Source: Bin95 sp965220855 (lineage in GTDB: Bacteria; Pseudomonadota; Alphaproteobacteria; Bin95). Taken from it: DNA of 64,000 nucleotides. Under the pieces are notes generated by a model. The model was not told where the DNA came from, ran no database searches, and worked only from the letters and a program-made list of their open reading frames with translations. Made by a program: the position numbers and the translations under genes. The stretch is taken from assembly GCA_965220855.1 (NCBI GenBank), contig CBDCQY010000001.1, positions 2,542,001 to 2,606,000 of the forward strand, written 5' to 3'. This document shows, piece by piece, positions 1 to 11,300 of this stretch (positions within the stretch are counted from its first letter, which is position 1; every line of letters starts with the position of its first letter).

Positions 1-283
1 GCAGCCCGTCCCGGGCCAGATGCTCCACGGTCACCACATGGCAGCCGTCCAGGCTCGGCAGCATCCGGATGCAGCTGTTGACGACGCCGTAGCGGAGCGC
101 GCCCTCCCTGAGCCGCCCGACCAGCACCGTGCAGGCGCCGCAATCGCCTTCCGCGCAGCCTTCCTTCGCGCCCCGCAGGCCGCGATCCAGGCGCAGGAAG
201 TCGAGCAGGCTGTCGCCCGGCCCCGCCTCGGCGAGCGTCACCTCAGCGTCGTTCAGCAGGAAGCGAAGCTCGGTCCGCGCCAC
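1..283 (-). CDS. xdhA: Xanthine dehydrogenase small subunit, 2Fe-2S N-terminus (partial)
   Basis: Only the first 94 codons are present; the gene runs off the left edge. The family protein is the iron-sulphur/FAD subunit that takes electrons from the molybdopterin subunit during oxidation of hypoxanthine and xanthine to urate. Visible are the plant-ferredoxin-type cysteines C43, C48, C51 and C71 (GCAEGDCGAC, then NSC). The start is a GTG lying 4 bp after the uraH stop codon, so the two genes are almost certainly cotranscribed. The FAD domain and the large subunit are outside the window, so a 2Fe-2S subunit of another xanthine-oxidase-family hydroxylase is not excluded; the urate-pathway neighbours favour XdhA. 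Confidence 0.8.
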   Translation of the reverse strand, partial: MARTELRFLLNDAEVTLAEAGPGDSLLDFLRLDRGLRGAKEGCAEGDCGACTVLVGRLREGALRYGVVNSCIRMLPSLDGCHVVTVEHLARDGL

Positions 284-287
284 GGGT

Positions 288-647
288 CTAGCTGCCCCGG
301 TAGGTCGAATAGCCGAAGGGCGAGAGCAGGAGCGGGACATGCCAGTTCGCGCCCGCGTCGGCGACGCGAAAGCGCACCGGCACGATGTCGAGGAAGGGCG
401 CATCGCCGCCGCCGGACGCGACGGCGCGAAGATAGGCCCCGGCGTCGAACTCGATCTCATAAAGGCCCGGCTCGAAGGCCGAGCCGGCCAGGAGCGGCGC
501 GTCGGTGCGCCCGTCTGCATTCGTCGCCGTCTCGCAGAGCGCGCGCCGCTCCGTCCCGTCGAGGCGATAGAGCCGGAGCGTCAGCCCGGCGGCGGGCCGG
601 CCGCGCGCCGTGTCGAGCACATGGGTGGTCAGTCTTCCGCCGGACAT
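288..647 (-). CDS. uraH: 5-hydroxyisourate hydrolase (transthyretin-like)
   Basis: 119 residues, the normal length for the family. It hydrolyses 5-hydroxyisourate, the first product of urate oxidation, to OHCU. The N-terminal signature LTTHVLDTARGRPA carries catalytic His9, and the protein ends in NWHVPLLLSPFGYSTYRGS, containing the second active-site histidine and the diagnostic C-terminal YRGS tetrapeptide. The substrate of the next enzyme (UraD) is made here, and a UraD domain is encoded by the divergent gene 107 bp away. It is upstream of, and nearly touching, the xdhA fragment. The 648-754 gap presumably holds the divergent promoters of the two purine operons; I see no clear operator there. 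Confidence 0.93.
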   Translation of the reverse strand: MSGGRLTTHVLDTARGRPAAGLTLRLYRLDGTERRALCETATNADGRTDAPLLAGSAFEPGLYEIEFDAGAYLRAVASGGGDAPFLDIVPVRFRVADAGANWHVPLLLSPFGYSTYRGS

Positions 648-754
648 CCGGGCCTCCAGGGCGTCGGCGCGCCGGCCGCAAGCCGCGCATTTTCAGGCTA
701 GCAATGTGCGGCCCGGCAATCAATAAATCCGGCGACGGAACGGCGGAGGCGACC

Positions 755-2170
755 TTGCGATACACACGAGACCTGCATGGATACGGCGCCGGTCCGCCGC
801 ATCCGCATTGGCCGGGCGAGGCCCGCATCGCGGTGCAGTTCGTCATCAATTACGAGGAAGGCGGCGAGAACTGCATCCTGCATGGCGACCCCGCCTCGGA
901 GGCCTTCCTCTCCGAGATCATCGGCGCGGAGCCCTGGCCCGGCGAGCGCCACTGGAACATGGAATCTTTCTACGAATACGGCGCCCGCGCCGGCTTCTGG
1001 CGCCTCCACCGGCTGTTCACCGGCCTCGACCTGCCGGTCACGGTCTATGGCGTCGCGACGGCGCTTGCGCGCTCTCCGGCGCAGGTGGAGGCGATGCAGT
1101 CCGCCGACTGGGAGATCGCCAGCCACGGCCTCAAATGGATCGAATATCGCGCCATGCCGATCGGGGAGGAGCGCGCCCATATGCGCGAGGCTATCCGCCT
1201 GCACCGGGAGGTGACGGGCGAGCGCCCGCGCGGCTGGTACACCGGGCGCTGCTCGGCCAACACGGTGGCGCTGGTCGCGGAGGAAGGCGGCTTCGACTAT
1301 GTGGCCGACTCCTATGCCGACGACCTGCCCTACTGGCTGCGCATCGGCGAGCGCGACCTGTTGGTGACGCCCTATGCGCTGGACAGCAACGACATGCGCT
1401 TCGCCACCGCGCAGGGCTTCAATTCCGGCGAGCAGTTCTTCGCCTATCTGCGCGACAGCTTCGATGCGCTCTACGCCGAGGGCGTGGCGGGCAGTCCGAA
1501 AATGCTGTCCGTCGGCCTGCATTGCCGGCTGGCCGGGCGTCCCGGCCGGGTCATGGGGCTGAAGCGCTTCATCGACCACATGCTGGCGCATGAGCGGGTG
1601 TGGGTCGCGCGGCGCATCGACATCGCCCGGCACTGGCGGGCGCGCCACCCGCCGCCGGCGGCGCGCCCCGGCCCCTCGGCGCTGGACCGGGAGGCGTTCG
1701 TCGCCAGGTTCGGCGGCGTATTCGAGCATTCGCCCTGGATCGCCGAACGCGCCTGGGAGGACGAGCTCGGGCCGGCGCACGACACCGCCGTCGGGCTGGC
1801 GAGCGCGCTCGCCCGCAAGTTCCGCGCCGCGAGCGCCGAAGAGCGCATGGGCGTGCTGAAGGCCCATCCCGACCTGGCCGGCCGGCTGGCCGCCGCGCGA
1901 CGCCTGACCGAAGCCTCGGCCGCCGAGCAGGCCTCGGCCGGCCTGGACGCGCTGACCGACGCCGAACGCGAGCGCTTCACGGCGCTGAACCGCGCCTATA
2001 CCGACAAGCACGGCTTTCCGTTCATCGTCGCGGTGCGCGATCATGACCGCGCCGGCATTCTCGCCGCCTTCGAGCGGCGCCTCGCCAACGACACCGAAAC
2101 CGAGTTCGACGAAGCCTGCCGGCAGGTGGAGCGGATCGCCCGTCTGCGCCTCGACGATCTGCTCGGCTGA
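755..2170 (+). CDS. puuE: Allantoinase PuuE fused to OHCU decarboxylase UraD
   Basis: A two-domain enzyme. Residues 1 to about 300 are the polysaccharide-deacetylase-like, metal-independent allantoinase (RDLHGYG at the N-terminus, EASHGLKW-type core, SVGLHCRLAGRPGR). Residues about 310-471 are 2-oxo-4-hydroxy-4-carboxy-5-ureidoimidazoline decarboxylase, beginning ALDREAFVARFGGVFEHSPW and containing HPDLAGRL at about residue 371. The fusion joins the OHCU-to-allantoin and allantoin-to-allantoate steps. I chose the TTG at 755 because a GGAGG lies 6 bp upstream and the protein then starts (M)RYTRDL like other PuuE proteins. An ATG at 704 is in frame but lacks a ribosome binding site. The fusion is known in Alphaproteobacteria. 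Confidence 0.92.
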   Translation: MRYTRDLHGYGAGPPHPHWPGEARIAVQFVINYEEGGENCILHGDPASEAFLSEIIGAEPWPGERHWNMESFYEYGARAGFWRLHRLFTGLDLPVTVYGVATALARSPAQVEAMQSADWEIASHGLKWIEYRAMPIGEERAHMREAIRLHREVTGERPRGWYTGRCSANTVALVAEEGGFDYVADSYADDLPYWLRIGERDLLVTPYALDSNDMRFATAQGFNSGEQFFAYLRDSFDALYAEGVAGSPKMLSVGLHCRLAGRPGRVMGLKRFIDHMLAHERVWVARRIDIARHWRARHPPPAARPGPSALDREAFVARFGGVFEHSPWIAERAWEDELGPAHDTAVGLASALARKFRAASAEERMGVLKAHPDLAGRLAAARRLTEASAAEQASAGLDALTDAERERFTALNRAYTDKHGFPFIVAVRDHDRAGILAAFERRLANDTETEFDEACRQVERIARLRLDDLLG

Positions 2171-2181
2171 CCTGTCGAGGG

Positions 2182-3054
2182 TCAGCCCGCGACCGGCGGG
2201 GCGGTGTCGCGGACCTGGGTGCGGTGCATGTGGCGCCGGCTGCCCGGCTCCAGCGCGTCGCGCCGGTGCAGCGTGCAGCGATTGTCCCAGATCACCAGAT
2301 CGCCGGGGCGCCAGCGCTGCGTCCAGGTGAAGGCCGAGCGCTCGATATGCGCCCAGATCTCGTCGAGCAGCGCGTCGCTCTCGGCGTCGGCGAGGCCGAC
2401 GATCCAGGCGCCCGGACGCCGGCCGACGCAGAGCGCCCGGCGCCCCGTCGCGGGATGGGCCAGCACCAGCGGATGCACGGCGCCCGGACGCTCGGCATTG
2501 CTGTAATGCGCTTCATAGCCGTGGCGGAGGCCGCCGTCGGAGGCGCGCGTCGCGTCATGCTTGCAGGAGAGGCCTGCGATCCGCCGGCGCAGATCGTCCG
2601 GCAGCGCGTCATGAGCCTTGTAGAGATTGCAGAAATGCGTCGCGCCGCCGGTCTCGGGCGCCTCGACGCCGTAGAGCAGGCTCGCCTTGGGCGGGATCGC
2701 GTTGTAGGTCATGTCCTGGTGCCAGACGAGTTCGGAGTTGCCGAGCGCGCCGACCGGCCGGCCCTCCACCACCAGGTTCGAGACCACGGTGATTTCCGGC
2801 CGGTCCGGATTGAAGGGCTTGCCGCCGCGCCCGGTCGGCGCCATGTCGAGCGCCCCGAAGCGGCGCGAGAAGGCGGCGAGCGCGTCGTCGTCGAGCGCCT
2901 GCCCCCGGAAGCGCAGCACCAGATGCTCGTGCCAGGCGTCCTCGATGCGCCGGAAGACGCCGTCGTCGAGGGGTTCGGCGAGATCGACCCCGACGATATC
3001 GGCGCCGAGCGCGCCCTCCGTCGGAACCACCCGGATGTCTCCCCGCGCCGTCAT
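2182..3054 (-). CDS. TauD/TfdA-family Fe(II)/2-oxoglutarate dioxygenase
   Basis: 290 residues. It belongs to the taurine/2,4-D dioxygenase family, which uses Fe(II) and 2-oxoglutarate to hydroxylate and cleave small organic acids. The iron facial triad is visible as H112 and D114 in WHQDMTY and H263 in CTLHRRD, with the 2-oxoglutarate-binding arginine in RRHMHRTQVR near residues 274-278. The ATG at 3054 is preceded by GGGAGGGGCGGTC; a longer in-frame extension to 3120 has no ribosome site. It converges on puuE with 11 bp between the stop codons, so it is a separate transcript. The true substrate cannot be read from the sequence. It is one of four TauD-like genes in the window. Confidence 0.88.
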   Translation of the reverse strand: MTARGDIRVVPTEGALGADIVGVDLAEPLDDGVFRRIEDAWHEHLVLRFRGQALDDDALAAFSRRFGALDMAPTGRGGKPFNPDRPEITVVSNLVVEGRPVGALGNSELVWHQDMTYNAIPPKASLLYGVEAPETGGATHFCNLYKAHDALPDDLRRRIAGLSCKHDATRASDGGLRHGYEAHYSNAERPGAVHPLVLAHPATGRRALCVGRRPGAWIVGLADAESDALLDEIWAHIERSAFTWTQRWRPGDLVIWDNRCTLHRRDALEPGSRRHMHRTQVRDTAPPVAG

Positions 3055-3533
3055 GACCGCCCCTCCCGCAATCGGTTGCATTCGCCACCGGCCAATGGCC
3101 GGAGCCAGCGAACCTGCCATTATATGGCGGTATCTGCATATGGAGAGTCATGACCGACAGGGAAGCGTCCAACAAGCAGATCAGCCGCGACACGAATCCG
3201 GAAGCGCGCCGACTTGTACCGGGCGCGATGTAGGCAACCGTGAAGAGGATGTTCGGCGCTGTTGCGCGTCTGCGCGCAGGGACAGAGAACGACACGCCTT
3301 CGGGGCCTGCCCTACAGGACCCCGGAGCAAGTTGGATCCCGACCTTCGCATCCGCCTTCGGCTCTGCGACCACAGCGAGGACTCCGGCCCCGGCAGACGC
3401 ACACGCGCGCGAACGCGACCTCGCCCGGGAATCGATGCAGTTTCTGTTGGCCCTGCGCTGTCGAGAACACAAGGGTGAACTCGTGAGACAGGCAGGCTAA
3501 GCTTGCGTCCTCCGACCGCCGCCGCCCCAGCCC
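3055..3533. other. Divergent intergenic region, no gene recognised
   Basis: About 480 bp between the TauD-like gene (minus) and the Gfo/Idh/MocA gene (plus). Short open frames exist on both strands but none has a recognisable protein family or a convincing ribosome site. The segment around 3115-3150 is locally AT-richer (TATATGGCGGTATCTGCATATGG) and is the most likely place for promoters of the two divergent genes. I see no transposon ends, repeats or structured RNA here. Confidence 0.5.
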
Positions 3534-4808
3534 ATGCGCACGCTGCTCTTTCTCGAACCCGGCCATTTCCACGCCGCGCTCACCTTGAGACGCGCGAATC
3601 CTCGCATCGACCCGACCGTCCATCTCTACGCCCGGCCCGGCCCGGAGCGCGAGGCTTTCCTGGCGCTGGTGCGCTCCTTCAATGCGCGCGAGGAGGAGCC
3701 GACCCGCTGGCGGGTCCGGGCGCATGAGGCGGCGGACCCGGAGCGGGCGCTGATCGAGGAGCGGCGGGGGGATGTCGTCGTGCTGGCCGGGCGCACCCGG
3801 CCCAAGCTCGGCGCCATCGCGCGCCTCCATGGCGCCGGGCTGCATGTGCTCGCCGACAAGCCCTGGCTCGCCGACAGCGCCGCGCTCCCGGACCTGGAGC
3901 GGGCGACCGCCGGCTGGCCGCTCGCCATGGACATCATGACCTTCCGCCACGAGACGGTGGCGCGGCTGGCGACGCGGCTGGCCTCCGACCCGGAGCTGTT
4001 CGGCGCGCTCGACGGACAGGCGGACGCGCCCGCGATCGACATCCGGTCCGTGCATCATCTGCTGAAGCAGGTGGACGGCCGCCCGCTGCGTCGGCCCGCC
4101 TGGTATTACGACACCCGCATCCAGGGCGACGGCCTGGTCGATATCCAGTCTCATATGGTCGATCAGGCGGAGTGGCTGCTGGGGGACGGGCCGGGCTTCG
4201 ACTTCGCGCGGGACTTCGAACTCGACGAGGCGCGCCGCTGGAGCACGCCGGCGCCCCGCGCGCTCTTCCGGGCCAGCACCGGCCTCGACGACTTCCCGGA
4301 GGCGCTTGCGCCGATGGTGGAAGACGGGGTGCTGCGCCTCGCCTGCAATGGCGAGATTCGCTACCGGCTCCGGGGCGTTCCTGTGCGCCAGCGCGCGGAG
4401 TGGGACCAGCGCGAGCCGGAAGGCGGCGGCGACGCGCATCGCACGGTCATCCGGGGGACGCGCGCGACGATCACCCAGCGGCGGGGGCCGGAGACCGGCT
4501 TCCGGGGCGAGCTGCATGTCGCGCCGCGCAAGCCGGGACCGGGCTTCGAGACCCGGCTCTCGGAGAAGCTCGCCAGCCTGGAAGCAGAGACGCCCGGCCT
4601 CGCGCATCGCCCCTCGGCGCTCGGGCATGAGATCGTCATCCCGGCCGCGCTCCTGACACCCCATGAAGCGCATTTCGCCATGGTGCTGAACGACTTCCTC
4701 GACCTGCTCGACGCCGGCGTCTGGCCGGCCGCGCTCGCCGCGCGCATCCGGGCGCGCTACACCCTGCTCGCGCGGGCGCGCGAGCGCGCGGAGGAGGCCG
4801 GCGGATGA
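3534..4808 (+). CDS. Gfo/Idh/MocA-type oxidoreductase with oxidoreductase C-terminal domain
   Basis: 424 residues. The N-terminal about 120 residues look like a Rossmann domain of the Gfo/Idh/MocA family (MRTLLFLEPGHFHAAL; GAGLHVLADKPWL is the expected EKP-like loop with DKPW). The remainder, with HHLLKQVDGRPLRRPAWYYD and GDGLVDIQSHMVDQAEW, matches the long putative-oxidoreductase C-terminal domain seen in such proteins. The usual GxGxxG is replaced by EPGHFHA, as in this subfamily. The natural substrate is unknown; sugars or sugar acids are typical. The stop codon overlaps the start of the histidine phosphatase gene by 4 bp (ATGA), indicating translational coupling. No strong ribosome site precedes ATG 3534. 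Confidence 0.75.
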   Translation: MRTLLFLEPGHFHAALTLRRANPRIDPTVHLYARPGPEREAFLALVRSFNAREEEPTRWRVRAHEAADPERALIEERRGDVVVLAGRTRPKLGAIARLHGAGLHVLADKPWLADSAALPDLERATAGWPLAMDIMTFRHETVARLATRLASDPELFGALDGQADAPAIDIRSVHHLLKQVDGRPLRRPAWYYDTRIQGDGLVDIQSHMVDQAEWLLGDGPGFDFARDFELDEARRWSTPAPRALFRASTGLDDFPEALAPMVEDGVLRLACNGEIRYRLRGVPVRQRAEWDQREPEGGGDAHRTVIRGTRATITQRRGPETGFRGELHVAPRKPGPGFETRLSEKLASLEAETPGLAHRPSALGHEIVIPAALLTPHEAHFAMVLNDFLDLLDAGVWPAALAARIRARYTLLARARERAEEAGG

Positions 4809-5371
4809 GGCGCCCGGCGCTCGCCGGCGCGCTGCTGGCCTGCCTGCTGCTGCTCCCGGCCGACGCGCCCGCCGACAAGCGCTTCGCCCGCCTTGCGGAG
4901 CCCGGCGCCATCGCCATCATGCGCCACGCCGACGCGCCGGGAGGCGGAGACCCGGGCGCGTTCCGGCTCGACGACTGCGCCACCCAGCGCAATCTCGGCG
5001 CGCGCGGCCGGGCGCAGGCGCGCGCCATCGGGGCGGCGATGCGCGCGGCGGGGGCGCGTTTCGACCGGGTTCTCAGCAGCCAGTGGTGCCGCTGCCGCGA
5101 GACGGCCCGGCTGCTGGGTCTGGGTCTCGTCGAGGACCTGCCGGCGCTCAACTCCTTCTTCCGGGAGCCTTCCCGCGCCGGGCGGCAGACCGACGCGCTC
5201 CGGGAGTTCCTGCGCGACCTGCCGCCCGACGACAGCGTCATGCTGGTCACGCATTTCGTGAACATCCGGGCGCTGACCGGCCGGAGCGTCGCCTCCGGCG
5301 AGGTGCTGTCGATCGAGCCGGACGATGACGGCCGGGTCGCCGTCATCGACACGATCCTGATCGGCCCATAA
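4805..5371 (+). CDS. Exported histidine phosphatase family protein
   Basis: 188 residues. An N-terminal signal peptide is visible (RRPALAGALLACLLLLPADAPA). The phosphohistidine motif is present as AIMRHADA (RHA rather than the commoner RHG), and the second catalytic histidine is likely in VTHFVNIRALTG. Its size fits the small periplasmic histidine phosphatases rather than glycolytic phosphoglycerate mutase. It overlaps the upstream oxidoreductase by ATGA and converges on the autotransporter gene, 13 bp away. A short dyad (CGGCT-TCAGA-AGCCG) lies at the junction and may act as a weak two-way terminator. The substrate is unknown. Confidence 0.82.
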   Translation: MRRPALAGALLACLLLLPADAPADKRFARLAEPGAIAIMRHADAPGGGDPGAFRLDDCATQRNLGARGRAQARAIGAAMRAAGARFDRVLSSQWCRCRETARLLGLGLVEDLPALNSFFREPSRAGRQTDALREFLRDLPPDDSVMLVTHFVNIRALTGRSVASGEVLSIEPDDDGRVAVIDTILIGP

Positions 5372-5384
5372 TCCCGCCCCGGCT

Positions 5385-8300
5385 TCAGAAGCCGAGGCGG
5401 AGGTCGAAATGGAGGCGGCGGTCGTCGGCGGAGCCGCTGCGGGCCTCGCGGCCGCCGGTGAGTTCCAGATCGACGCGGCCCTTCGCGGCCTCGAAGGCGA
5501 GGCCGGCTTCGAGCTTGCGTCGGACGCCCTCTTCCTCCGAGAGGCGGAGCAGGGGCGAGAGCAGGCCGTGGGCCGCCGGCAGGCGGAAGCCGTAGCGGGC
5601 CTCCAGTTCGAGCGCCATGCGGTCTTCGTCGGCCCCGAAGCCGGCCTCGTCATAGTCGAGATCGTCCGCCAGCATTGCGGCCCCGTCGGCGCGCACGCCC
5701 GTCGCGAGGCTCGCCGACCAGGAGAGGCCCGCGCCGTCGGACGCCGGCTCCAGGCCGGCGGTCAGGCTCGCGCCTGTGCCGCCGTAGCCCGCCTCCGAGG
5801 AGAGCGCCAGGTGGCGGCCCTCGGCCTCCAGCGCGAAGCGCGATCCGGGCGCGGCGAGGCGCGCGCCGAAGCCGGCCTCGACGCCCGAGCCTTCGCGCCA
5901 GTCGCCCCCGTCGCCGCGCCAGGCCAGCGAGCCGAAGGGCGCCAGAGACCCGCCGCCGAGGCCCCAGCCCTCATGCTCGGCTTCGAGAGACGCCCTGGCC
6001 CGCCAGACCTGCACCTCATGCCCGCCGATCACCGAGCGCGCGCTGCCGCCCGTCTCCAGCGTGACGAAGCCCGCGTCCGCCTCCAGGGCGAGGCCGAGCG
6101 CGCCGACATCCGCCAGCGGCTGGCGACCGCCGGCGGAGGCAAGGCGCATCTCCAGCGCCTCGGTCTCGCCCGCGCCCTCCGCCGGGCGGTAATCCACCGA
6201 GCCGTTGCCCGCGCCGAGCATGGTCCAGACCTCCGCCCCACTGGCGAGCTTCAGCTGCGCATAGGGCCAGGCGGCGCTGAGCGCGGTGGCGAAGCCCGCC
6301 CCGTCGCTGGCCTCGGTCTCGCCGGCGCTTCGCGAGAGCGCGAAGCCCATCAGCAGCCCGTCGCCCATGCGCGCATCCATGCCGAGCCAGCCGGTCTCCA
6401 TGCGGCTGCGATGGTCGATCCCGGCCTGCTCCGCCTCGAAGCGCATCAGCCCGCCGCGCCCCCAGGCCGTCATCTCCATGCCGGCCTCGCCGAAGGCCAT
6501 CTCGAAGGCGCTGTCGCGACGCAATTCCTCCCAGCTCACGCGCCGGTCATCGTCGAACGCCGTCCGGCGCTCCCGCCAGTCGAACTCCGTTGGCGCGGAC
6601 GCCGCGCCGAACTCGACCCGCCGCCCGGCCATCGTCAGGCTCGACGCCCCCGGTGAGGCCTCCAGCCGCGCGCCGATCGTCGCCTGCGCCTCGTCCAGCG
6701 TCTCGGACGCCAGCCCCGCCAGGCTCTTGCCGAACGCATCGCGCTCGGCCGAGCCGCCGGCTCCCGCCACCACCTCGATGGTGAAGCTCAAGCTCGCCGT
6801 ATCGCCATCCGCATCGGTCGCCGTCCAGCTGTAGCTCGTCGCCGTGGTGACCGCCGTCGGCGTCCCGCTCACCTCACGCGTTACCCCGTCGAGCGCAAGA
6901 CCCGCCGGCGGAGCCGGCGTCAGCGTATAGCTCAGCGCCCCGTCGCCACCGGTCGCTTCCGGCAGGGTGAATGCGGTAATCGCCGCGTCCTGCGTGAAGC
7001 TCCGGTCCGCCACCGCCGCATCGCCGAAGGAAGGCGCCCGGTCCTGCGGCGTCGCCGTCACCCCGACCGTCCCGCCCGCGCCATGTCGAGTCATCGCGCG
7101 CAACTCGAAGCGGTAGGCGGTTCCGTTGGCGAGGCCGGTCACCGCATGGCTGGTCGTGTGACGGTCGCTGCCGGCGATCCGGCTCCAGGCGTCATCGTCG
7201 CCGAGGCTCGAACCCGCCGTAAACCGTATCTGGTAATGATCCAGGTCCGTGTAGGATGGGGGATTCCAGGTCAGCGTGACCCGGCCATTGCCGGCCTCGG
7301 CGGCAAGGTTCTGCGGTTCGCGATAGGTGAAAACCCTGTTCTTGATGACGAATGTCAGGCTGGCGCGATCGCCGTCCTCGTCTTCCACTGTGTAAGTGTA
7401 TGCGGTGGGAGGGACGGCATTCCAGACCGCCCCCGCGAGTTCGCGCGTCGCATTGTCGAAGGTCAGACCCCCCGGCAGATCGGGCGTCAGGCTGTAGCTC
7501 AAGGCGCCGTTTCCACCCGTGGCCGCCGGCAACGTCCAGCTGTAGCCGCCGGGACTGGCGACGAACCAGTCGAATTCCGGGATCGTTTGCGAGCCGAAAC
7601 TCGGAATATCGCCCGGCGCCGCCACCCGGATGGCGAAGGTCAGGCTCGCCGCGTCGCCGTCCGCGTCGGTCGCGCTGTAGCTGTAAGTCGCCGCAGCCGC
7701 CACCGCCGTCGGCGTCCCGCTGACGGTGCGCGTCGCCGGATCGAAGGCGAGGCCGGCCGGCAGATCGGGCGTCAGCGCATAGGCCAGCGCCCGGTTGCCG
7801 CCCGTCGCCGCCGGCAGGGTCAGCGCCGTCAGCGCCTCGCCCGTGGTGAAGATCCGGTCCGCGACCGTCGCCGAGCCGAAGGAGGGCGCCAGGTCCGCCT
7901 CCACGGCGATGGCGAAGGTGAGCACCGCCGTCTGGCCGTCCGCGTCCGTCGCGGTCCAGCTGTAGCTCGTCGCCGCCTGCTCGGTCGTCGGCGTCCCGGA
8001 GACGGTCTGCGTCGCCGGGTCGAAGGCGAGGCCGGCCGGCAAATCCGGCGCCAGCGTATGAATGACCGGCGCATTGCCGCCGCTCGCCGCCGGCAAGACA
8101 AGCGCCTGGATCGCACTGCCCTGCACCATATTCAGGTCCGCCACCGTCGCGGTTCCGAAATCGGGGCTGCTGTCCGCCTCCACCGCAATGACGAAGTCTA
8201 GGCTGGCCGCATCGCCGTCCGCGTCGGTCGCGATGTAATTGTAGGTCGCGGCCGCCTGCTGCGCCGCCGGCGCCCCGCTCACCTCACGCGTCGCCGCGTC

Positions 8301-11300
8301 GAAGACAAGGCCGGCCGGCAAGGCGGGAGCGAAACTGTAGCTGAGCGCGCCGTCGCCGCCCTCGGCCGCCGGCAGGGTCAGCGCGGCGATCGCCCGGTTC
8401 TCGGCGAAGCTGCGGTCCGCGATCGCCGCGCCGCCGAAGGAGGGCGCCAGGTCCTCCGCCGTCCCGGTGGCGCTCGCCGCCGGACCTGTGCCGAGGTCGT
8501 TGGCGGCGCGCAGCTCGAAGCTGTAGCTCTCGCCGTTGGCGAGCCCGGAGACGCGATGGCCAGTGGCGTCCGTCGCGAGGTCGGTCCAGGCGTCGGCGTC
8601 GGTGAAGGGCAGCGCCGCGCTCGCCTTCCAGCGCAATTGCAGCGCGCCGATGTCGGAGGTGTTGGGCGGCAAGGCCCAGCTGAGCATGACCGACCCGTTA
8701 CCGCCGGTCGCCGCCAGGTCCTCCGGCGCGACCGGGGCCGCATTGGGCTTCGCCGTCACCGAGTCGGACACCTCTGTCCAGCGGAGTTTCAGCGCCCATC
8801 TGTGATGGGGCGCCACCGCGGTGGCGTCCTCCGGGAACCGGATCGGGCGGATGCGGAAGCTGTAGTCCGAACCGTTGTCGAGGCCTGTCACGGTGTGGCC
8901 GGTCGTGTCGCGCCCGCTGCCCTCGATCAGGACCCAGTCCTTGTAATGGGTAAACTTGCTCCCGATTAGCCGCAGATGGTCGGTTTTCGGCATGCTCCGC
9001 CCCTTACGGTAGCCGACGATATAGCCCTTGATGTCATTATGGGCGGGGTCGGGGGCGCTCCAGGTCAGCGTGACCTCACCATCGCCGGCGGCGGCGGCGA
9101 GATTTTTCGGCTTGTCGGGGAAGGGGAGTTTGTAGGTAATCGAGAAGGTCAGCGACGCCTCGTCGCCATCCTCGTCGGTCACGGTGTAGGTATAGGCGCC
9201 GGTACCCCGTCGATAGCCGGTGAGGCTCACAATCGGTTTCGTTCTGATCTCCCGGCGGGAGGCGTCGAATATCAGGTCGCGATTCCCGACGCCTGCCGGG
9301 TGGTCTTTCGGCGCCAGCCCCGGCGTCAGCGTGTAGGTCAGGTCGCCATCGCCGCCCGACGCCTCCGGGAGCTTTATGAGGACGTCGAACGGCCAGTAGG
9401 CGATATGGTCCGGCGCGGTCGCCGCGCCGAAGGAGGGGGCCGCGCCCCCCGCAACCCGCATGACGAAGGTCAGGCTCGCCGTGTCGCCATCCGCATCGGT
9501 CGCCGTCCAGCGATAGCTGGCGCCGACCGTCCGGTCCGACGGCGCGCCGGCGATCCGGCGCGTCGCCATATCGAGGGTCAGGCCGTCCGGCAGCGCGGGC
9601 GTCAGCTCATAGGTCAGCGGTCCGTTGCCGCCGCCGGCCTCGGGCAGCGTCACCGCCGCAACAGGCTGGCCCTGGCGGAAGGTCCGGTCCGGCGCCTTCG
9701 CCGCGCCGAAGGACGGCGCGACATCCGCCGGCGTCTCGAGGGTGAAGGTGAGCGTCGCCGCATCGCCGTCCGCATCGGTCGCGCTGTAGCTGTACGTCGC
9801 CGCAGCCGTCACCGCCGTCGGCGTCCCGGTCACCTCGCGCGTCGCCGCGTCGAAGGCGAGGCCGTCCGGCAAGGCCGGCGTCAGCGCGTAGGCCAGCGCG
9901 CCGTCGCCGCCGGTCGCCGCCGGGAGGGTCATGGCGGCGACCGGGATGCCCACCGTGAAGCTCCGGTCCGCCACCGTCTGCGCGCCGAAGCCGGGCGCGA
10001 GGTCCAGCAGTTCCTCCGAGACCGTCGAGGCCGGGCCGGCGCCGCTCCCGTTGACCGCCCGGACCTGGAAGCGCCAGACCGCCTTTTCGGTGAGGCCCGC
10101 CACCCGGTGGCGGGTGGCGGACGCGCCGCTGCCGGGAATCGCGCTCCAGGCGTCGTTCGCCCCGAAGCTCGCCGCGCTGGTGTAGCGCAATTCGTAACCG
10201 GTGACGGTCGGGTCGGAGGGACCGCTCCATCCGAGCGCCATCTCTCCGGCCCCGGCCGTCGCCTGGAGGTCGGAGGGGGCGGCCGGCAACCGGACATGCG
10301 GCGTCGCGGCGACGCTTGCCGCCCTGCCCGCGCCCAGCCCGTTCGCCGCGCGCAGCTCGAAGCTGTAAGCGACGCCATTGGTGAGGCCGGTGACGCGATG
10401 GCCGGTGGCGTCGCCGGGGAGATCGGTCCAGCCGTCGCCGGCGGTGAAGGGCAGCGCCGAACTCGCCTTCCAGCGCAATTGCTGCTTCGCGATATCGGGC
10501 GTGTTGGTCGGCGGCGCCCAGCCCAGCACCATCGCGCCATTGTCGGCGCTCGCCGCGAGCCCCGTCGGCGCCTCCGGGATCGCGTTCGGCGTCGCCGTCA
10601 CCGCATCCGAGGCTCTGCTCTTGTTGGTGATGCCGTTGCCGCGGTAAACGGCGCGAATCTGAAACGCATATTGCGCGCCATTCTCCAGTCCCGTCACGAC
10701 ATGGCTCGTCGCGCCGCCGCTGCTGCCGGCAATCCCGGTCCAGCCGCCATCGCCGTCGAAACGCCCGCCCTTCCTGTAGCGGAGCTCGTAATCGCTCATA
10801 TAGGGATCGTCCGGATCGTCCCAGCTGAGCGTCACCTGACGATCGCCCGACAGAGCGGCGAGGTTCAGGGGTTTGCCGGGCTGGATATAGCCGAGTCTCA
10901 GCTTGAACGTCAACGTGGCCTGCTGACCGGCCTGGTCCGTCGCCGTCAGGGTGTAGGTCGTGAAGGTCCACGACGTTCCCCTGGCCGAACCCCAACCCCT
11001 GATCCGCCGGTCCGAGGACGTGAAGGCGAGACCTTTGGGCAGCGCCGGCGTCACCGCATAGCTCACCGCGCCCGAGCCGCCCTTCGCCGCCGGCAGCTCG
11101 CGGTTATGCTCCGTCCATTGGAACAGCAAGCTGTACTCCAGCACGCCGACGTCACCGAATGTCAGCGCATATCGCGCCTCGGGCGTCGCCGACGCCTCGG
11201 CCGAGGCCGGGCCGGGACCGCCGGCATTCACCGCCCGGACCTGGAAGCGCCATTCCATATCGTTGGCGAGGCCCGCCACCGCATGGCCGGTGGTGGAGGC

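Noticed and set aside
20..703. Upstream extension of the PuuE-UraD frame to position 20
   Set aside because: It overlaps uraH and xdhA on the other strand and is Arg-rich without family similarity; the conserved protein begins near RYTRDL.
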